Below, in pieces: positions 16,336 to 25,930 of a stretch of DNA of 64,000 bases. How positions within the stretch are numbered: the first letter of the stretch is position 1; each line of letters starts with the position of its first letter. A program made the position numbers and the translations under genes. Source of the stretch: Zunongwangia profunda SM-A87 (GTDB lineage: Bacteria > Bacteroidota > Bacteroidia > Flavobacteriales > Flavobacteriaceae); NCBI RefSeq assembly GCF_000023465.1, contig NC_014041.1, positions 2,176,001-2,240,000 on the forward strand, in the 5' to 3' direction. Under the pieces are notes generated by a model. The model did not search any database, was not told the origin of the DNA, and was given only the letters and a program-made list of their open reading frames with translations.

Positions 16336-19188
16336 ATGCCCAAAAACAACAATCTTAAAAGTATTTTGATTATTGGTTCTGGACCGATTGTGATCGGACA
16401 GGCCTGTGAATTTGATTATTCAGGAACACAGTCACTTAGATCTTTGCGTGAAGACGGTATAGAGACGATTCTTATCAACTCTAACCCGGCTACGATTATG
16501 ACAGATCCTTCTATGGCAGATCATGTGTATCTTAAGCCGCTTACCACTAAATCTATTATAGAAATTCTTGAGGCTCATCCTAATATTGACGCCGTATTAC
16601 CTACAATGGGAGGCCAAACGGCATTAAACCTGTGTATTGAAGCTGATGATAAGGGAATCTGGAAGGATTATGATGTAAAACTTATTGGTGTTGATATCGA
16701 TGCCATTAATATTACAGAAGATAGAGAACAGTTTAAACAGTTAATGGAGCGTATAGGTATTCCGGTAGCTCCTGCAAAAACAGTAACTTCTTATCTTCAG
16801 GGAAAAGAAGTTGCCCAGGAATTTGGTTTTCCGCTAGTGATCAGGGCTTCATTTACTTTAGGAGGTAGTGGAGCAGGTTTTGTTCATAAAGCTGAGGATT
16901 TTGACGAGATGCTTACTCGTGGTCTCGAAGCTTCTCCTATTCATGAAGTCCTTATCGATAAAGCACTTCTTGGTTGGAAAGAATACGAATTAGAATTGCT
17001 TCGAGATAAGAATGATAATGTTGTAATTATCTGTACTATCGAGAATATGGATCCTATGGGAATCCATACCGGAGATTCGATAACTGTTGCTCCTGCAATG
17101 ACACTTAGTGATAGTGCGTTCCAGAGAATGCGTGATCTTGCTATAAAAATGATGCGCAGTATCGGGGATTTTGCCGGTGGATGTAATGTACAGTTTGCGG
17201 TAAGCCCGGATGAAAAAGAAGAAATTTATGCGATCGAAATTAACCCTCGTGTATCCAGATCTTCGGCATTGGCATCTAAAGCAACAGGGTATCCTATTGC
17301 AAAAATAGCTACTAAGTTGGCTCTAGGTTATACATTAGATGAACTAGATAACCAAATTACACAATCTACATCAGCTTTATTTGAGCCATCTTTAGATTAT
17401 GTAATCGTAAAAATACCTCGATGGAATTTTGATAAGTTTGAAGGTTCAGACAGAACTTTAGGACTTCAAATGAAAGCGGTTGGTGAAGTTATGGGAATTG
17501 GTCGTTCTTTTCAGGAAGCTCTACATAAAGCAACGCAATCTCTAGAGATTAAGAGAAATGGCCTTGGAGCAGATGGTAAGGGATATACCAAGTATGATGA
17601 AATTATCGAGAAACTTACTTATGCCAGCTGGGATAGGGTATTTGTAATTTATGATGCCATTCAGGCAGGAATTCCGTTAAGCCGAATTCATGAAATTACT
17701 AAAATCGATATGTGGTTCCTTAAGCAGTATGAGGAGCTTTATATGCTGGAAAAAGAAATTAGTACTTACGATATCAATTCTCTTCCAAAAGATTTGATGC
17801 TGGAAGCCAAACAAAAAGGTTTTGCAGACAGGCAAATTGCTTATATGGTAAAATGCCTTGAAAGTGAAGTTTATAATAAACGCAGTGAATTAGATATAAA
17901 CCGTGTATACAAACTTGTAGATACCTGTGCAGCAGAGTTTAAGGCAGAGACGCCTTATTATTACTCTACTTTTGAAGCAGCTATAGAAACTGCAGATGGT
18001 AAGAAATATACCGCAAACGAGAGTGTGGTTACCGATCGTAAAAAGATTGTGGTATTAGGATCTGGGCCAAACAGAATAGGGCAGGGAATCGAGTTTGATT
18101 ACAGTTGTGTACATGGAGTTTTGGCCGCAGCGGAATGTGGTTACGAAACCATTATGATTAACTGTAACCCAGAAACGGTTTCTACAGATTTTGACGTAGC
18201 AGATAAACTTTATTTCGAGCCGGTATTCTGGGAACATATTTACGATATCATTAGGCATGAAAAGCCGGAAGGAGTAATTGTTCAGCTTGGAGGGCAAACC
18301 GCTCTAAAACTTGCTGAAAAATTAGAGCGTTACGGCATTAAGATTATAGGTACCAGCTTTGAAGCGCTGGATCTTGCTGAAGATCGCGGTAGCTTCTCGA
18401 CATTACTTCAGAAAAATGATATTCCTTATCCTGAATTCGGAACTGCAGAGAACGCTGAAGAGGCACTAAAATTAGCAGATCAGTTAGATTTCCCAATTTT
18501 GGTTCGTCCTTCTTATGTTCTTGGTGGGCAGGGAATGAAAATCGTAATTAATAAGCAGGAGTTAGAAGAAACCGTAGTAGATCTTCTACGCAAGATTCCA
18601 AATAACAAATTATTACTGGATCATTATTTAGACGGAGCTATTGAAGCTGAAGCTGATGCCATTTGCGATGGCGAAGATGTGTATATTATTGGTATCATGG
18701 AGCATATTGAGCCTTGTGGTATTCACTCTGGAGATTCGAATGCACTGCTTCCTCCTTTTACTTTGGGAGATTTGGTACTACAACAGATAAAAGATCACAC
18801 CAGAAAAATTGCTCTTGCTTTAAACACTGTTGGATTAATCAATATCCAGTTTGCGATAAAAGAGGATAAGGTCTACATTATTGAAGCAAACCCAAGAGCA
18901 TCCAGAACGGTACCGTTTATAGCTAAAGCTTATAAAGAGCCTTATGTAAACTATGCTACCAAAGTGATGTTAGGCGATAAAAAGATTAAAGATTTTACCT
19001 TTAACCCGCAGTTGGATGGTTATGCGATAAAACAACCGGTATTCTCTTTTGAAAAATTCCATAAAGTAAACAAACAATTGGGACCAGAGATGAAGAGTAC
19101 AGGTGAAAGTATCTTATTTATCAAAGACCTTAAAGATGACGATTTCTACAATCTCTATACACGTAGAAAAATGTATTTAAGCAAATAA
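16336..19188 (+). CDS. carB: Carbamoyl-phosphate synthase large subunit (no allosteric domain)
   Basis: This subunit makes carbamoyl phosphate from bicarbonate, ammonia delivered by CarA, and two ATP, for pyrimidine and arginine synthesis. Two homologous ATP-grasp halves are visible. The first opens SILIIGSGPIVIGQACEFDYSG, and the second opens KIVVLGSGPNRIGQGIEFDYSC near residue 570. Metal-binding stretches EINPRVSRSSALASKATG and EANPRASRTVPFIAK lie in each half. At 950 residues it lacks about 120 residues compared with the E. coli enzyme (1073) and stops at RRKMYLSK, before the C-terminal MGS-like allosteric domain. CarA is not in the window. A terminator follows. Confidence 0.96.
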   Translation: MPKNNNLKSILIIGSGPIVIGQACEFDYSGTQSLRSLREDGIETILINSNPATIMTDPSMADHVYLKPLTTKSIIEILEAHPNIDAVLPTMGGQTALNLCIEADDKGIWKDYDVKLIGVDIDAINITEDREQFKQLMERIGIPVAPAKTVTSYLQGKEVAQEFGFPLVIRASFTLGGSGAGFVHKAEDFDEMLTRGLEASPIHEVLIDKALLGWKEYELELLRDKNDNVVIICTIENMDPMGIHTGDSITVAPAMTLSDSAFQRMRDLAIKMMRSIGDFAGGCNVQFAVSPDEKEEIYAIEINPRVSRSSALASKATGYPIAKIATKLALGYTLDELDNQITQSTSALFEPSLDYVIVKIPRWNFDKFEGSDRTLGLQMKAVGEVMGIGRSFQEALHKATQSLEIKRNGLGADGKGYTKYDEIIEKLTYASWDRVFVIYDAIQAGIPLSRIHEITKIDMWFLKQYEELYMLEKEISTYDINSLPKDLMLEAKQKGFADRQIAYMVKCLESEVYNKRSELDINRVYKLVDTCAAEFKAETPYYYSTFEAAIETADGKKYTANESVVTDRKKIVVLGSGPNRIGQGIEFDYSCVHGVLAAAECGYETIMINCNPETVSTDFDVADKLYFEPVFWEHIYDIIRHEKPEGVIVQLGGQTALKLAEKLERYGIKIIGTSFEALDLAEDRGSFSTLLQKNDIPYPEFGTAENAEEALKLADQLDFPILVRPSYVLGGQGMKIVINKQELEETVVDLLRKIPNNKLLLDHYLDGAIEAEADAICDGEDVYIIGIMEHIEPCGIHSGDSNALLPPFTLGDLVLQQIKDHTRKIALALNTVGLINIQFAIKEDKVYIIEANPRASRTVPFIAKAYKEPYVNYATKVMLGDKKIKDFTFNPQLDGYAIKQPVFSFEKFHKVNKQLGPEMKSTGESILFIKDLKDDDFYNLYTRRKMYLSK

Positions 19189-19214
19189 AATAGCGTAATT
19201 ACTATTAATAAGAG

Positions 19215-19268
19215 ATCCTCTGTAGATTTTAGGCATTTGTTAAGCTGAATTTTACAGAGGATTTTTTA
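19215..19268 (+). terminator. Rho-independent terminator of carB
   Basis: ATCCTCTGTA and TACAGAGGAT form a perfect 10-bp stem with a 28-base loop, followed by six Ts. It lies 27 bases after the carB stop codon. Confidence 0.75.
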
Positions 19269-19340
19269 TTTTAAATAGCTAACCAACGTCATAACTTAGT
19301 ATTTCGAAATTCAATTAAATCTGAATCAATTTTATAAAGA

Positions 19341-19745
19341 ATGAAAGAGCTTTTTTTAGTAATAGGTGGTATTTACGGATGTCTAGCAGTGATCTTTGGT
19401 GCTTTTGGCGCACATGCCTTAAAAAAGAAATTATCTGAAGAGCAACAAAAAAGTTTTGAAACCGGTGTAAGATACCAAATGTACCATGCTTTGATTCTTA
19501 TAGTGGCCGCTATCGCATTTCCTTTTCGGGAAGTTTCTCAGGAAATTACCGGCTGGTGTTTCGTAATTGGGGTACTGTTATTTTCCTTTAGTATTTATGG
19601 TTTGGTATTAAGTGATGCACAAGGAAAGAAAATGCGCTTTTTAGGGCCTGTAACTCCGCTAGGCGGACTTACACTGGTGATTGGATGGGTTTTATTTATA
19701 ATTAATATTGCTAAAATTGCTACTTATTTAAATCCTGCCCAATAA
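19341..19745 (+). CDS. DUF423 family membrane protein
   Basis: A 134-residue protein with four transmembrane helices. The N-terminal LVIGGIYGCLAVIFGAFGAHALKKKL and the following FETGVRYQMYHALILI are hallmarks of DUF423 (YwdK/YgdD-like) inner-membrane proteins. The C-terminal GPVTPLGGLTLVIGWVLF is also typical. Function is unknown across the family. It is convergent with the lipoprotein gene that follows after 10 bases. Confidence 0.92.
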   Translation: MKELFLVIGGIYGCLAVIFGAFGAHALKKKLSEEQQKSFETGVRYQMYHALILIVAAIAFPFREVSQEITGWCFVIGVLLFSFSIYGLVLSDAQGKKMRFLGPVTPLGGLTLVIGWVLFIINIAKIATYLNPAQ

Positions 19746-19755
19746 ATGGAATTGC

Positions 19756-20214
19756 TTAATTAACACCACAATTGGTGCGGGTTAAGGCGAAATCTTCATT
19801 GAATTTGTAAGCGGTACTATCCTGCCCAGAGGCGTAACCTTCTATTAATTGATTACCTTTTTGAAGGAACATAATGGGCCGAACTGAATTTTTTCCTTCG
19901 CTCATAAATTCATAATCTGCAAAAAGGGTGTCTCCCTTCATAATTCCTGAAATTTCCCCTCGGTTTACATCTTTTTCATAGAGCATATAAACAAGACTTC
20001 CGGAAACATTCTTATTTAATTTTTCAATATTAAGACTAATGGTATCGGTTTCTGAAGCATATAAATAGCACATTTTTACCGGAATTTCTTCTTCATCTTC
20101 TGGCTGTTGCGATTGCACGACAGATTCACTTTTTTTAGCCTCCTGATTTTCGTTGTTTTTGCAGGAAATCATTAAAATTCCACCTAAGCTCAGGATAAGT
20201 AGTCCGGTTTTCAT
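19756..20214 (-). CDS. Hypothetical lipoprotein
   Basis: A 152-residue protein with a lipoprotein signal (MISC lipobox, Cys18). An acidic, glutamate-rich linker (residues 35-47) is followed by a compact beta-rich domain containing MCYLYASETDTISLNIEKL and repeated short strands. The fold resembles small secreted Flavobacteriaceae lipoproteins that lack a named family. It stands alone between two stretches with no gene. No function can be assigned. Confidence 0.7.
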   Translation of the reverse strand: MKTGLLILSLGGILMISCKNNENQEAKKSESVVQSQQPEDEEEIPVKMCYLYASETDTISLNIEKLNKNVSGSLVYMLYEKDVNRGEISGIMKGDTLFADYEFMSEGKNSVRPIMFLQKGNQLIEGYASGQDSTAYKFNEDFALTRTNCGVN

Positions 20215-20395
20215 GTCTTAATTTTTTATAAAGGTAAAAGGTCTTTCTATAAACGCCAATGGCTTAACAAAATTTTATTGGCCGCCGCAACAGGTGTATT
20301 ATCTATGTCTCAATCATTATCAGGAAGCATTGAAATTTTAAAAATATGGTTAGGTTTATACCAAATTGTTTTGCCTTTAGCTTCTTGAATCAAAA

Positions 20396-21358
20396 TTATA
20401 TTTTTGCCATCTCCGGCTTTCTTTTTCTATATTTTTCTGCGAAGTAAGCAATCAAAATAAGTTGAGAAGAGTGAAAAAGCATAATAGGGAGTAATAATAA
20501 GCCTGTATTTGCAGAATTACCGAAGATTACATTTACCATAACCGAGCCGTGAACCAGGGATTTTTTGGTTCCGCAAAACTGGGCAGTAATTTTATCCTCT
20601 AAAGTTAGCTTGAGCAGGTTACTAGCAAGTGCTGTGAGGTAATACACCGCAAAAAACAACACTAAAACACTTACTATCAACAACAAGAATCCGCTTAGAT
20701 CGATAGCATCAAATAAGTTAGAAGTAAAGGAATTGCTAAAACTGCTATACACGATAATCAGGATAATTCCTTTATCAAAAAGGGCAAGCTGTTTACTGTG
20801 TTTTCTGGCCCAATTTCCAAAAATTCGCTGCAGGATGAGGCCCACAATCAAAGGCGCCAAGATTTGCCAGCCTAATTTTAATAAGATATCTAAAAACTGA
20901 AAATCGGCGCTTTTTCCCAAAATGATACTCAGCCAAATAGGAGTTGCAAAAATACCTATAAGTCCCGATAAACTGGCATTAAAAATAGCGGCAGGTAAAT
21001 TTCCCTTGGCTAAAGCTACCATTACAATCGAGGAGCTTACGGTAGAAGGAAGTGTGGCTAAAAAGAAAATAGCCGTCCATAATTCAGAGTCTTTTCCTTG
21101 CTCGAACAAAGGTAAATAGGCGAGTGCTAAGAGCGGAAAAACTATAAACGTGGTGAGTTGTACAATTAGGTGTACTTTGTAGTTTAAAAGCCCCTGTTTA
21201 ATTTCCTGTGGTGCCAATTTTAATCCATAGAAAAAGAATATAAAACCTATTCCAATATCGGTGATGGTTTTTAAAGGCAATATTTCATTTCCTTGCGGAA
21301 GCAGGTACGCTAATAAAATAACACCAAAAAGCGAAACGATAAAACCGTTAAACTTCAC
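20396..21358 (-). CDS. Bile acid:sodium symporter-like transporter (SBF-like, YfeH type)
   Basis: A 320-residue inner-membrane protein with about nine to ten transmembrane helices, of the SBF-like (PF13593) group. Diagnostic features are the early FFFYGLKLAPQEI, the crossing motif LPSTVSSSIVMVALAKGN near residue 105, and FCGTKKSLVHGSVM near 265. These transporters couple solute uptake to sodium, but this subgroup has no settled substrate. It lies 2 bases after the thioesterase gene on the same strand, so both are in one operon with the three genes upstream. Confidence 0.9.
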   Translation of the reverse strand: MKFNGFIVSLFGVILLAYLLPQGNEILPLKTITDIGIGFIFFFYGLKLAPQEIKQGLLNYKVHLIVQLTTFIVFPLLALAYLPLFEQGKDSELWTAIFFLATLPSTVSSSIVMVALAKGNLPAAIFNASLSGLIGIFATPIWLSIILGKSADFQFLDILLKLGWQILAPLIVGLILQRIFGNWARKHSKQLALFDKGIILIIVYSSFSNSFTSNLFDAIDLSGFLLLIVSVLVLFFAVYYLTALASNLLKLTLEDKITAQFCGTKKSLVHGSVMVNVIFGNSANTGLLLLPIMLFHSSQLILIAYFAEKYRKRKPEMAKI

Positions 21359-21360
21359 AA

Positions 21361-21912
21361 CTATCGGTCTATTTTTACCTTATAATCTTCCAGCATGTGC
21401 AGGTAATTTTCAGATACAAAATCGGTTTCCTTAAATTCGCTAACCCTTTTGCTCTTCATTTTATTCCTCTTTATGCTTTTGGTAAATCTTCTAATATCAT
21501 GATCATTATCTAAAATAAGGCCGGGAACACTAATAGATTTTCCTTCTTTATCTTTAGCCACCATGGTAAAGTAAGAAGAATTACAATGCTTTTTTTCACC
21601 GGTCTGTATATTTTCGGATTCTACGCGTATACCAATAACCATAGAACTTCTACCTACGTAATTCACCGATGCTTTCATGGTTAAAAGTTCTCCAACTTCT
21701 ATAGGAGCAAGAAAATCTACAGTGTCTACGCTAGCCGTTACGCAATAGGTGCCAGAATGTTTGGAGGCACAGGCAAAAGCTATTTGGTCTAGCAGTGACA
21801 AAACATAACCACCGTGAATTTTGCCGTTAAAATTTGCTCGATTAGGTAACATTAATTCTGAAATGGTTACCTGTGAGTCTTCTACTCGTTTAAATTCTTT
21901 TGAATTGGTCAT
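21361..21912 (-). CDS. Acyl-CoA thioesterase (hotdog fold)
   Basis: A 183-residue thioesterase of the YciA/BACH type. The active-site stretch NGKIHGGYVLSLLDQIAFACASKH contains the conserved HGGxxLxxxD, and ASVDTVDFLAPIEVGELL is the second family signature. It hydrolyses acyl-CoA to free CoA and fatty acid in the cytosol. It carries about 40 extra C-terminal residues that are basic and helical. Its ATG overlaps the stop of the small membrane protein gene by 4 bases, indicating coupled translation. Confidence 0.92.
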   Translation of the reverse strand: MTNSKEFKRVEDSQVTISELMLPNRANFNGKIHGGYVLSLLDQIAFACASKHSGTYCVTASVDTVDFLAPIEVGELLTMKASVNYVGRSSMVIGIRVESENIQTGEKKHCNSSYFTMVAKDKEGKSISVPGLILDNDHDIRRFTKSIKRNKMKSKRVSEFKETDFVSENYLHMLEDYKVKIDR

Positions 21913-22277
21913 CTGTCTCTAAAATGTGGGGATTGTGCTTCTTCTACTCTGGTGACAAAATATTTGGTGTCACCCCAAAAAACAAAGGTTGCATAGCGTT
22001 CTACATAATAAAGTTTTACATAGTTACCTTCGTTTTTCTGTAATGCCTTTACAACGTCTTTATCTTCTTTTAATACGGAAAAGCTAAAAATCTGTGCACC
22101 GCTAATTCCCTGGCTAATTTCGCCTTCCCAGGTTTTAAAAACAACACCTTTTTTACTGAATTTTATAAGTTCACCGGTTCTAGTGCCTTCACTATAGGTT
22201 GCAAAATAGGCAAATGCAAAATACAGCAAAAACAACAGGAAAATACCGCCAAGAATGTAGTAAAGGACTTTTTTCAT
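21909..22277 (-). CDS. Small membrane-anchored protein of unknown function
   Basis: The ATG at 22277 gives 122 residues starting MKKVLYYILGGIFLLFLLYF, with one N-terminal transmembrane helix. The rest is a small beta-rich domain (TYSEGTRTGELIKFSKKGVVFKTWEG) facing the periplasm or cytosol. In Flavobacteria such proteins are sometimes labelled 6-phosphogluconate dehydrogenase, but there is no Rossmann fold or dehydrogenase motif, so that name is not supported. The start was chosen over one 21 bases upstream because it gives a clean membrane signal. It lies within an operon between the serine hydrolase and thioesterase genes. Confidence 0.78.
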   Translation of the reverse strand: MKKVLYYILGGIFLLFLLYFAFAYFATYSEGTRTGELIKFSKKGVVFKTWEGEISQGISGAQIFSFSVLKEDKDVVKALQKNEGNYVKLYYVERYATFVFWGDTKYFVTRVEEAQSPHFRDR

Positions 22278-22278
22278 T

Positions 22279-23421
22279 CTAAATATTATTATACACAAGG
22301 TTTAAAAAATCTTCGATTTTCGAAGGTTCCAACCATCTGGTTACAATAACGAGATTTTCTTTTTGATCTACAACGATAAAATTACCACCAAATCCTGCAG
22401 CATAAAAAATATGAGCGCCAATTTTTTCCCATTTTTGAGATTTTTCAGGGTTTAACCACCACATATAGCCATAATTTGGATTAGACTTGGAAGGTTGTAT
22501 GGCTTCTTTTATAACTTTAGAAGAAATAAGTGATTTGCCATTCCAGCTCCCGTTATTCATAAATAACAAACCAAATCGAGCCATATCTTCAGTATTAATA
22601 AACATCCCGCCACCTGAATGTCCACCACCACTAACAGATTGCATCTGGAGCCCGTCAATAGTTACCCAGGAATTATCGTAACCATACCAGCGCCAGGTTG
22701 TAGAAGCGCCAATAGGATCCATTATTTTAGATTTTAGTATTTTGGGCAAAGGTTGTCTAAAAACATTTAAGAGGGAGTAAGCCAATACGTTTACACGAAC
22801 ATCATTGTATTTAAAATATGATCCTGGCTCGTGTAATTCTCTGGATCGCCAGCTATCAATATTCCCATCGCTAGGAGGCCTGTCGGCCCAATCATAAGAA
22901 TCCCAAAGTTCACCACTCCAATCCGAATTTTGTTGCAATAAATTTTTCCAGGTAATTTTAGCATTATGTTCCCCGTCAAAAGTACCGTCCCAAACATAAT
23001 CTTTCACTGGATCTTCAGGAGCAATCAAAGTACTATCAATAGCCAGTAGGGCAGTAGCTGCTAAAAAGCTTTTAGTAACGCTAAAGGTCATATCTACTTT
23101 TTTGGTATCTCCCCATTTAGAAATAATATAGCCATTTTTTAAAATAATTCCGGCAGGTCCGCCACGACGTCTTACCGGTCCTAAAAGTTGATGAAAAGGT
23201 TCCTTCATAAATCCCTTTAAAATCGCCTGTCGCAGGTCACGGGATTCGCTATACTCATGATCTTTAGCAAATTGTATGGCTTCAGTAAAGTCATAACTAT
23301 ATGCTGAAGCTTCTTTTTCCTGCCATGTTCCAAATTCTGGAAAATAGATACTCTGCGCATTTAAAGAGTACAACATTAAAGTGAAACTCAGAATGGCATA
23401 AATTTGAAATGACTTTATCAT
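22279..23421 (-). CDS. Secreted serine hydrolase, beta-lactamase/class C fold
   Basis: A 380-residue exported protein (signal peptide to about residue 22) of the beta-lactamase-related family. The nucleophile is in SVTK of MTFSVTKSFLAA (SxxK) near residue 115. YFKYNDVRVNVLAYSLL supplies the YxN motif near 200, and FYAAGFGGNFIVVD near 345 replaces the HxG motif. Family members act as esterases, D-amino-acid peptidases or carboxypeptidases; true beta-lactamase activity is not implied. Its ATG overlaps the rmuC stop by 4 bases. Confidence 0.9.
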   Translation of the reverse strand: MIKSFQIYAILSFTLMLYSLNAQSIYFPEFGTWQEKEASAYSYDFTEAIQFAKDHEYSESRDLRQAILKGFMKEPFHQLLGPVRRRGGPAGIILKNGYIISKWGDTKKVDMTFSVTKSFLAATALLAIDSTLIAPEDPVKDYVWDGTFDGEHNAKITWKNLLQQNSDWSGELWDSYDWADRPPSDGNIDSWRSRELHEPGSYFKYNDVRVNVLAYSLLNVFRQPLPKILKSKIMDPIGASTTWRWYGYDNSWVTIDGLQMQSVSGGGHSGGGMFINTEDMARFGLLFMNNGSWNGKSLISSKVIKEAIQPSKSNPNYGYMWWLNPEKSQKWEKIGAHIFYAAGFGGNFIVVDQKENLVIVTRWLEPSKIEDFLNLVYNNI

Positions 23422-24818
23422 GGATTTAAATTAGAAAGGTCGTTAGATGATTTCTTTACAAGATTCGTATCAATTTGTTTACTGGCTTTAGCACCCAATC
23501 TTTTTAGTTTTTCTACCCGGGAAATCAAATTCCCTTTGCCGGTTAGTTTTTTCATGGCACCATCATAACTATTTTGAACGGTGCTAAGTTGTCTACCTAC
23601 TTTTAAAAGTTCGTCGGTAAGATTGGTGAATTGGTCATATAACTTTCCCGCCTGTGTAGCAATTTCGATAGCATTTTCCTTTTGCTTTTCGTTTTGCCAC
23701 ATACTATCGATAGTCCTGAGTACCGCTAAAAGCGTTGTGGGGGTTACTAAAATGATATTTTTATCGAAAGCCTCACTGTATAAATTGGGATAATTATTCG
23801 ATGCAATGGCAAAAGCAGCTTCAATAGGAATAAAAAGTAACACAAAATCCGGACTTTCTACACCGTATAATTGATGGTAGTTTTTATGGCTGAGTTCGTT
23901 GATACGGTTTCTAAGTGCAATAAGGTGGTTTTTAAGATGTGTGGGTTTTTCATCTTCATCAGTCGCGTTTACATAACGTTCATAAGCATTTAAAGAAACT
24001 TTAGAATCTATAATCATTTTCTTATCACCGGGAAGATTAATGATTACATCGGGTAAAACGCGTTTTCCATCGTCATTAGTAAACGATTGTTGTACGCTAT
24101 ATTCACGATCTTTTTGCAAGCCGCTTTTTTCCAATACTCTTTCTAAAACCATCTCTCCCCAGTTACCTTGCATTTTGGCGTCTCCCTTTAACGCTTTGGT
24201 AAGATTATTGGCTTCTTTACTCATTTGTAAATTCAGGTCTTTTAAACCAATAATCTGTTCCCTAAGCATCGCATGCCTATTGATACTTTCCTTTTGACCC
24301 TCTTCGATTTTCTTTTCAAATAGCTGAATTTTTTCCTGTAGAGGAAAGAGGATGTTTTGAATATTTTCTTTGTTTAAATTGGTGAATTTTTCGGACTTAT
24401 TTTCGAGGATTTTATTGGCTAAATTTTCAAACTGAATACTGAATTTTTCCTGTAGCTTTTCGAGCTCTTTTTTCTGTTCGCTTTGGCGTGCTAAAAGATG
24501 TTCGTAATCGGCATTTTTTCGGGTAAGTTCGTTATATAAGAAATCTTTTTCCTTACGTAGGGCCTCACGTTCGGTTTTTGCCTCTGCTAATTTTATTAGC
24601 AGCTCATCTTTAGTAGTTTGAATGCTGTTTTTGTATTCATTTAAATTATTGTTTTCCAGATCATTAAGTTTTTCTATCTCAAGTAAAAGTTGACTAATTT
24701 TCTCTTCCTGAATCGCTATTTTATTATTGGATTTTAATCCTGAAATAAGATTTCCAAGAAGAAATCCTACGGCCAAAGCAATAATGAAAACAACTAAAAA
24801 CGGCAAAATTTGATCCAT
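23418..24818 (-). CDS. rmuC: DNA recombination protein RmuC homologue
   Basis: A 466-residue protein with one N-terminal transmembrane helix (residues 6-28), a long coiled coil (about 35-190) and the RmuC nuclease-like domain (about 195-420). The core motifs KMQGNWGEMVLERVLEKSGL and DVIINLPGDKKMIIDSKVSL, with Asp and Lys of a PD-(D/E)xK-like fold, are visible. RmuC limits inversions at short inverted repeats in E. coli. It heads an apparent five-gene minus-strand operon with overlapping or near-overlapping starts. Confidence 0.92.
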   Translation of the reverse strand: MDQILPFLVVFIIALAVGFLLGNLISGLKSNNKIAIQEEKISQLLLEIEKLNDLENNNLNEYKNSIQTTKDELLIKLAEAKTEREALRKEKDFLYNELTRKNADYEHLLARQSEQKKELEKLQEKFSIQFENLANKILENKSEKFTNLNKENIQNILFPLQEKIQLFEKKIEEGQKESINRHAMLREQIIGLKDLNLQMSKEANNLTKALKGDAKMQGNWGEMVLERVLEKSGLQKDREYSVQQSFTNDDGKRVLPDVIINLPGDKKMIIDSKVSLNAYERYVNATDEDEKPTHLKNHLIALRNRINELSHKNYHQLYGVESPDFVLLFIPIEAAFAIASNNYPNLYSEAFDKNIILVTPTTLLAVLRTIDSMWQNEKQKENAIEIATQAGKLYDQFTNLTDELLKVGRQLSTVQNSYDGAMKKLTGKGNLISRVEKLKRLGAKASKQIDTNLVKKSSNDLSNLNP

Positions 24819-25129
24819 GTAACAAGTGGGTTTATTTCAAATATAACTATAACTTTTTTAATGCTTAAAATCAGTAAAAAATAGTGGTTTTTTTTACTAA
24901 AATAAGGTTGCGTTTTTTGCGTAATTTTTGCTAGAAATATCGCCAGGAAATTCGCTCTTTAAATATTTAAAAATGACAAAAAATAGATGTCATCCCTGAA
25001 GTTGATACAGGGTTTTATCCTCAAGTTTTTTCTTAAGATTTTAGATTAAATCTGTCTGAGTTCTAAGATGAAAAATAGTGTAATTTGCCCTTTGAGTTTT
25101 GATAAAAAAGACTGTATTTTCATTAAATT
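24819..25129. other. Intergenic stretch without recognised feature
   Basis: This AT-rich gap lies between rmuC (leftward) and the 3' end of the ABC ATPase gene. No ORF, tRNA or strong hairpin was found. It probably holds the rmuC promoter, but no clear TAnnTTTG/TTG pair could be fixed. Confidence 0.4.
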
Positions 25130-25930
25130 TTAGTCTTCATTCTTAATGCGGAAAGCTCTGGAAATTTTATCAAAATGAATTAGATCTTTTGGAAATAAAT
25201 CTTGAAAAGCTCTGGTAGAAATTAAATTTTCGGGAGTATTAATTTGACATTTATCAGGCTGCATTAAAATTATTTTATCACAAATTTGGATGGCCAGATT
25301 AATCTCATGAGACGCAAAAATGATTGTTTTCTGTGTTTGTTTTGCAAGTTTCTTCAGTAGCTTTACCACATAGGCTTTGTGGTACATATCCAGGTGTGTT
25401 GTAGGTTCGTCCAGAATGATGATAGGTGTATCCTGGGCAATGGCTCTAGCAATTAAAACGCGTTGCAACTGGCCGTCGCTGAGTTCATAACATTTACGAT
25501 CTTTCAGTGACTTAATCGAAGTCAGTACAATAGCATTTTCGATTTTTTCAGCATCATTTTTAGAAAGTTTTCCAAGCCAGTTGGTATAAGGTTGCCGGCC
25601 CAGTGCGATCAATTCAAAAACACTAAGGTTCTTAGAAATTGGCTGATTGGTAAGTACTAAGCTAATTCGTGCTGCACGTTGTAAATCACTTAGCTCTTGC
25701 AGATTTTTGTTTTCAATTTCAATGCTACCCGAAATAGGTTTCTGAATACCGGAGATGCTACGTAGTAGCGTGGATTTACCGATACCATTTATACCAATTA
25801 CCGCAATTAATTCTGAAGCTTGTACTTCAATATTGATCTTCTCAGCAATAGATTTTATGCCATTTTTATCCTGGTAGCCAATCTCAAGATTGGATGTTTT
25901 TAAGGTGATATGTAGAGGATTTGATTTCAT
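25130..25930 (-). CDS. btuD: ABC transporter ATP-binding protein, B12/siderophore type
   Basis: A 266-residue ATPase of the FecE/BtuD family that powers uptake across the inner membrane. Walker A GINGIGKST lies near residue 46, the Q-loop near 90, the signature LSDGQLQRV near 150 and Walker B IIILDEPTTHLD near 172. It directly abuts the permease gene. The family alone cannot separate cobalamin from iron-siderophore transport. The B12 call rests on the divergent cobalamin riboswitch and the btuB/btuG genes next door. Confidence 0.82.
   Translation of the reverse strand: MKSNPLHITLKTSNLEIGYQDKNGIKSIAEKINIEVQASELIAVIGINGIGKSTLLRSISGIQKPISGSIEIENKNLQELSDLQRAARISLVLTNQPISKNLSVFELIALGRQPYTNWLGKLSKNDAEKIENAIVLTSIKSLKDRKCYELSDGQLQRVLIARAIAQDTPIIILDEPTTHLDMYHKAYVVKLLKKLAKQTQKTIIFASHEINLAIQICDKIILMQPDKCQINTPENLISTRAFQDLFPKDLIHFDKISRAFRIKNED

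Noticed and set aside
21909..22277. Possible 6-phosphogluconate dehydrogenase
   Set aside because: The protein is about 120 residues with one membrane helix and no Rossmann fold or catalytic motif.
22279..23421. Serine hydrolase as a true beta-lactamase
   Set aside because: The SxxK and YxN motifs are shared by many esterases and peptidases, and the KTG-type motif is altered to YAAGFGGN.
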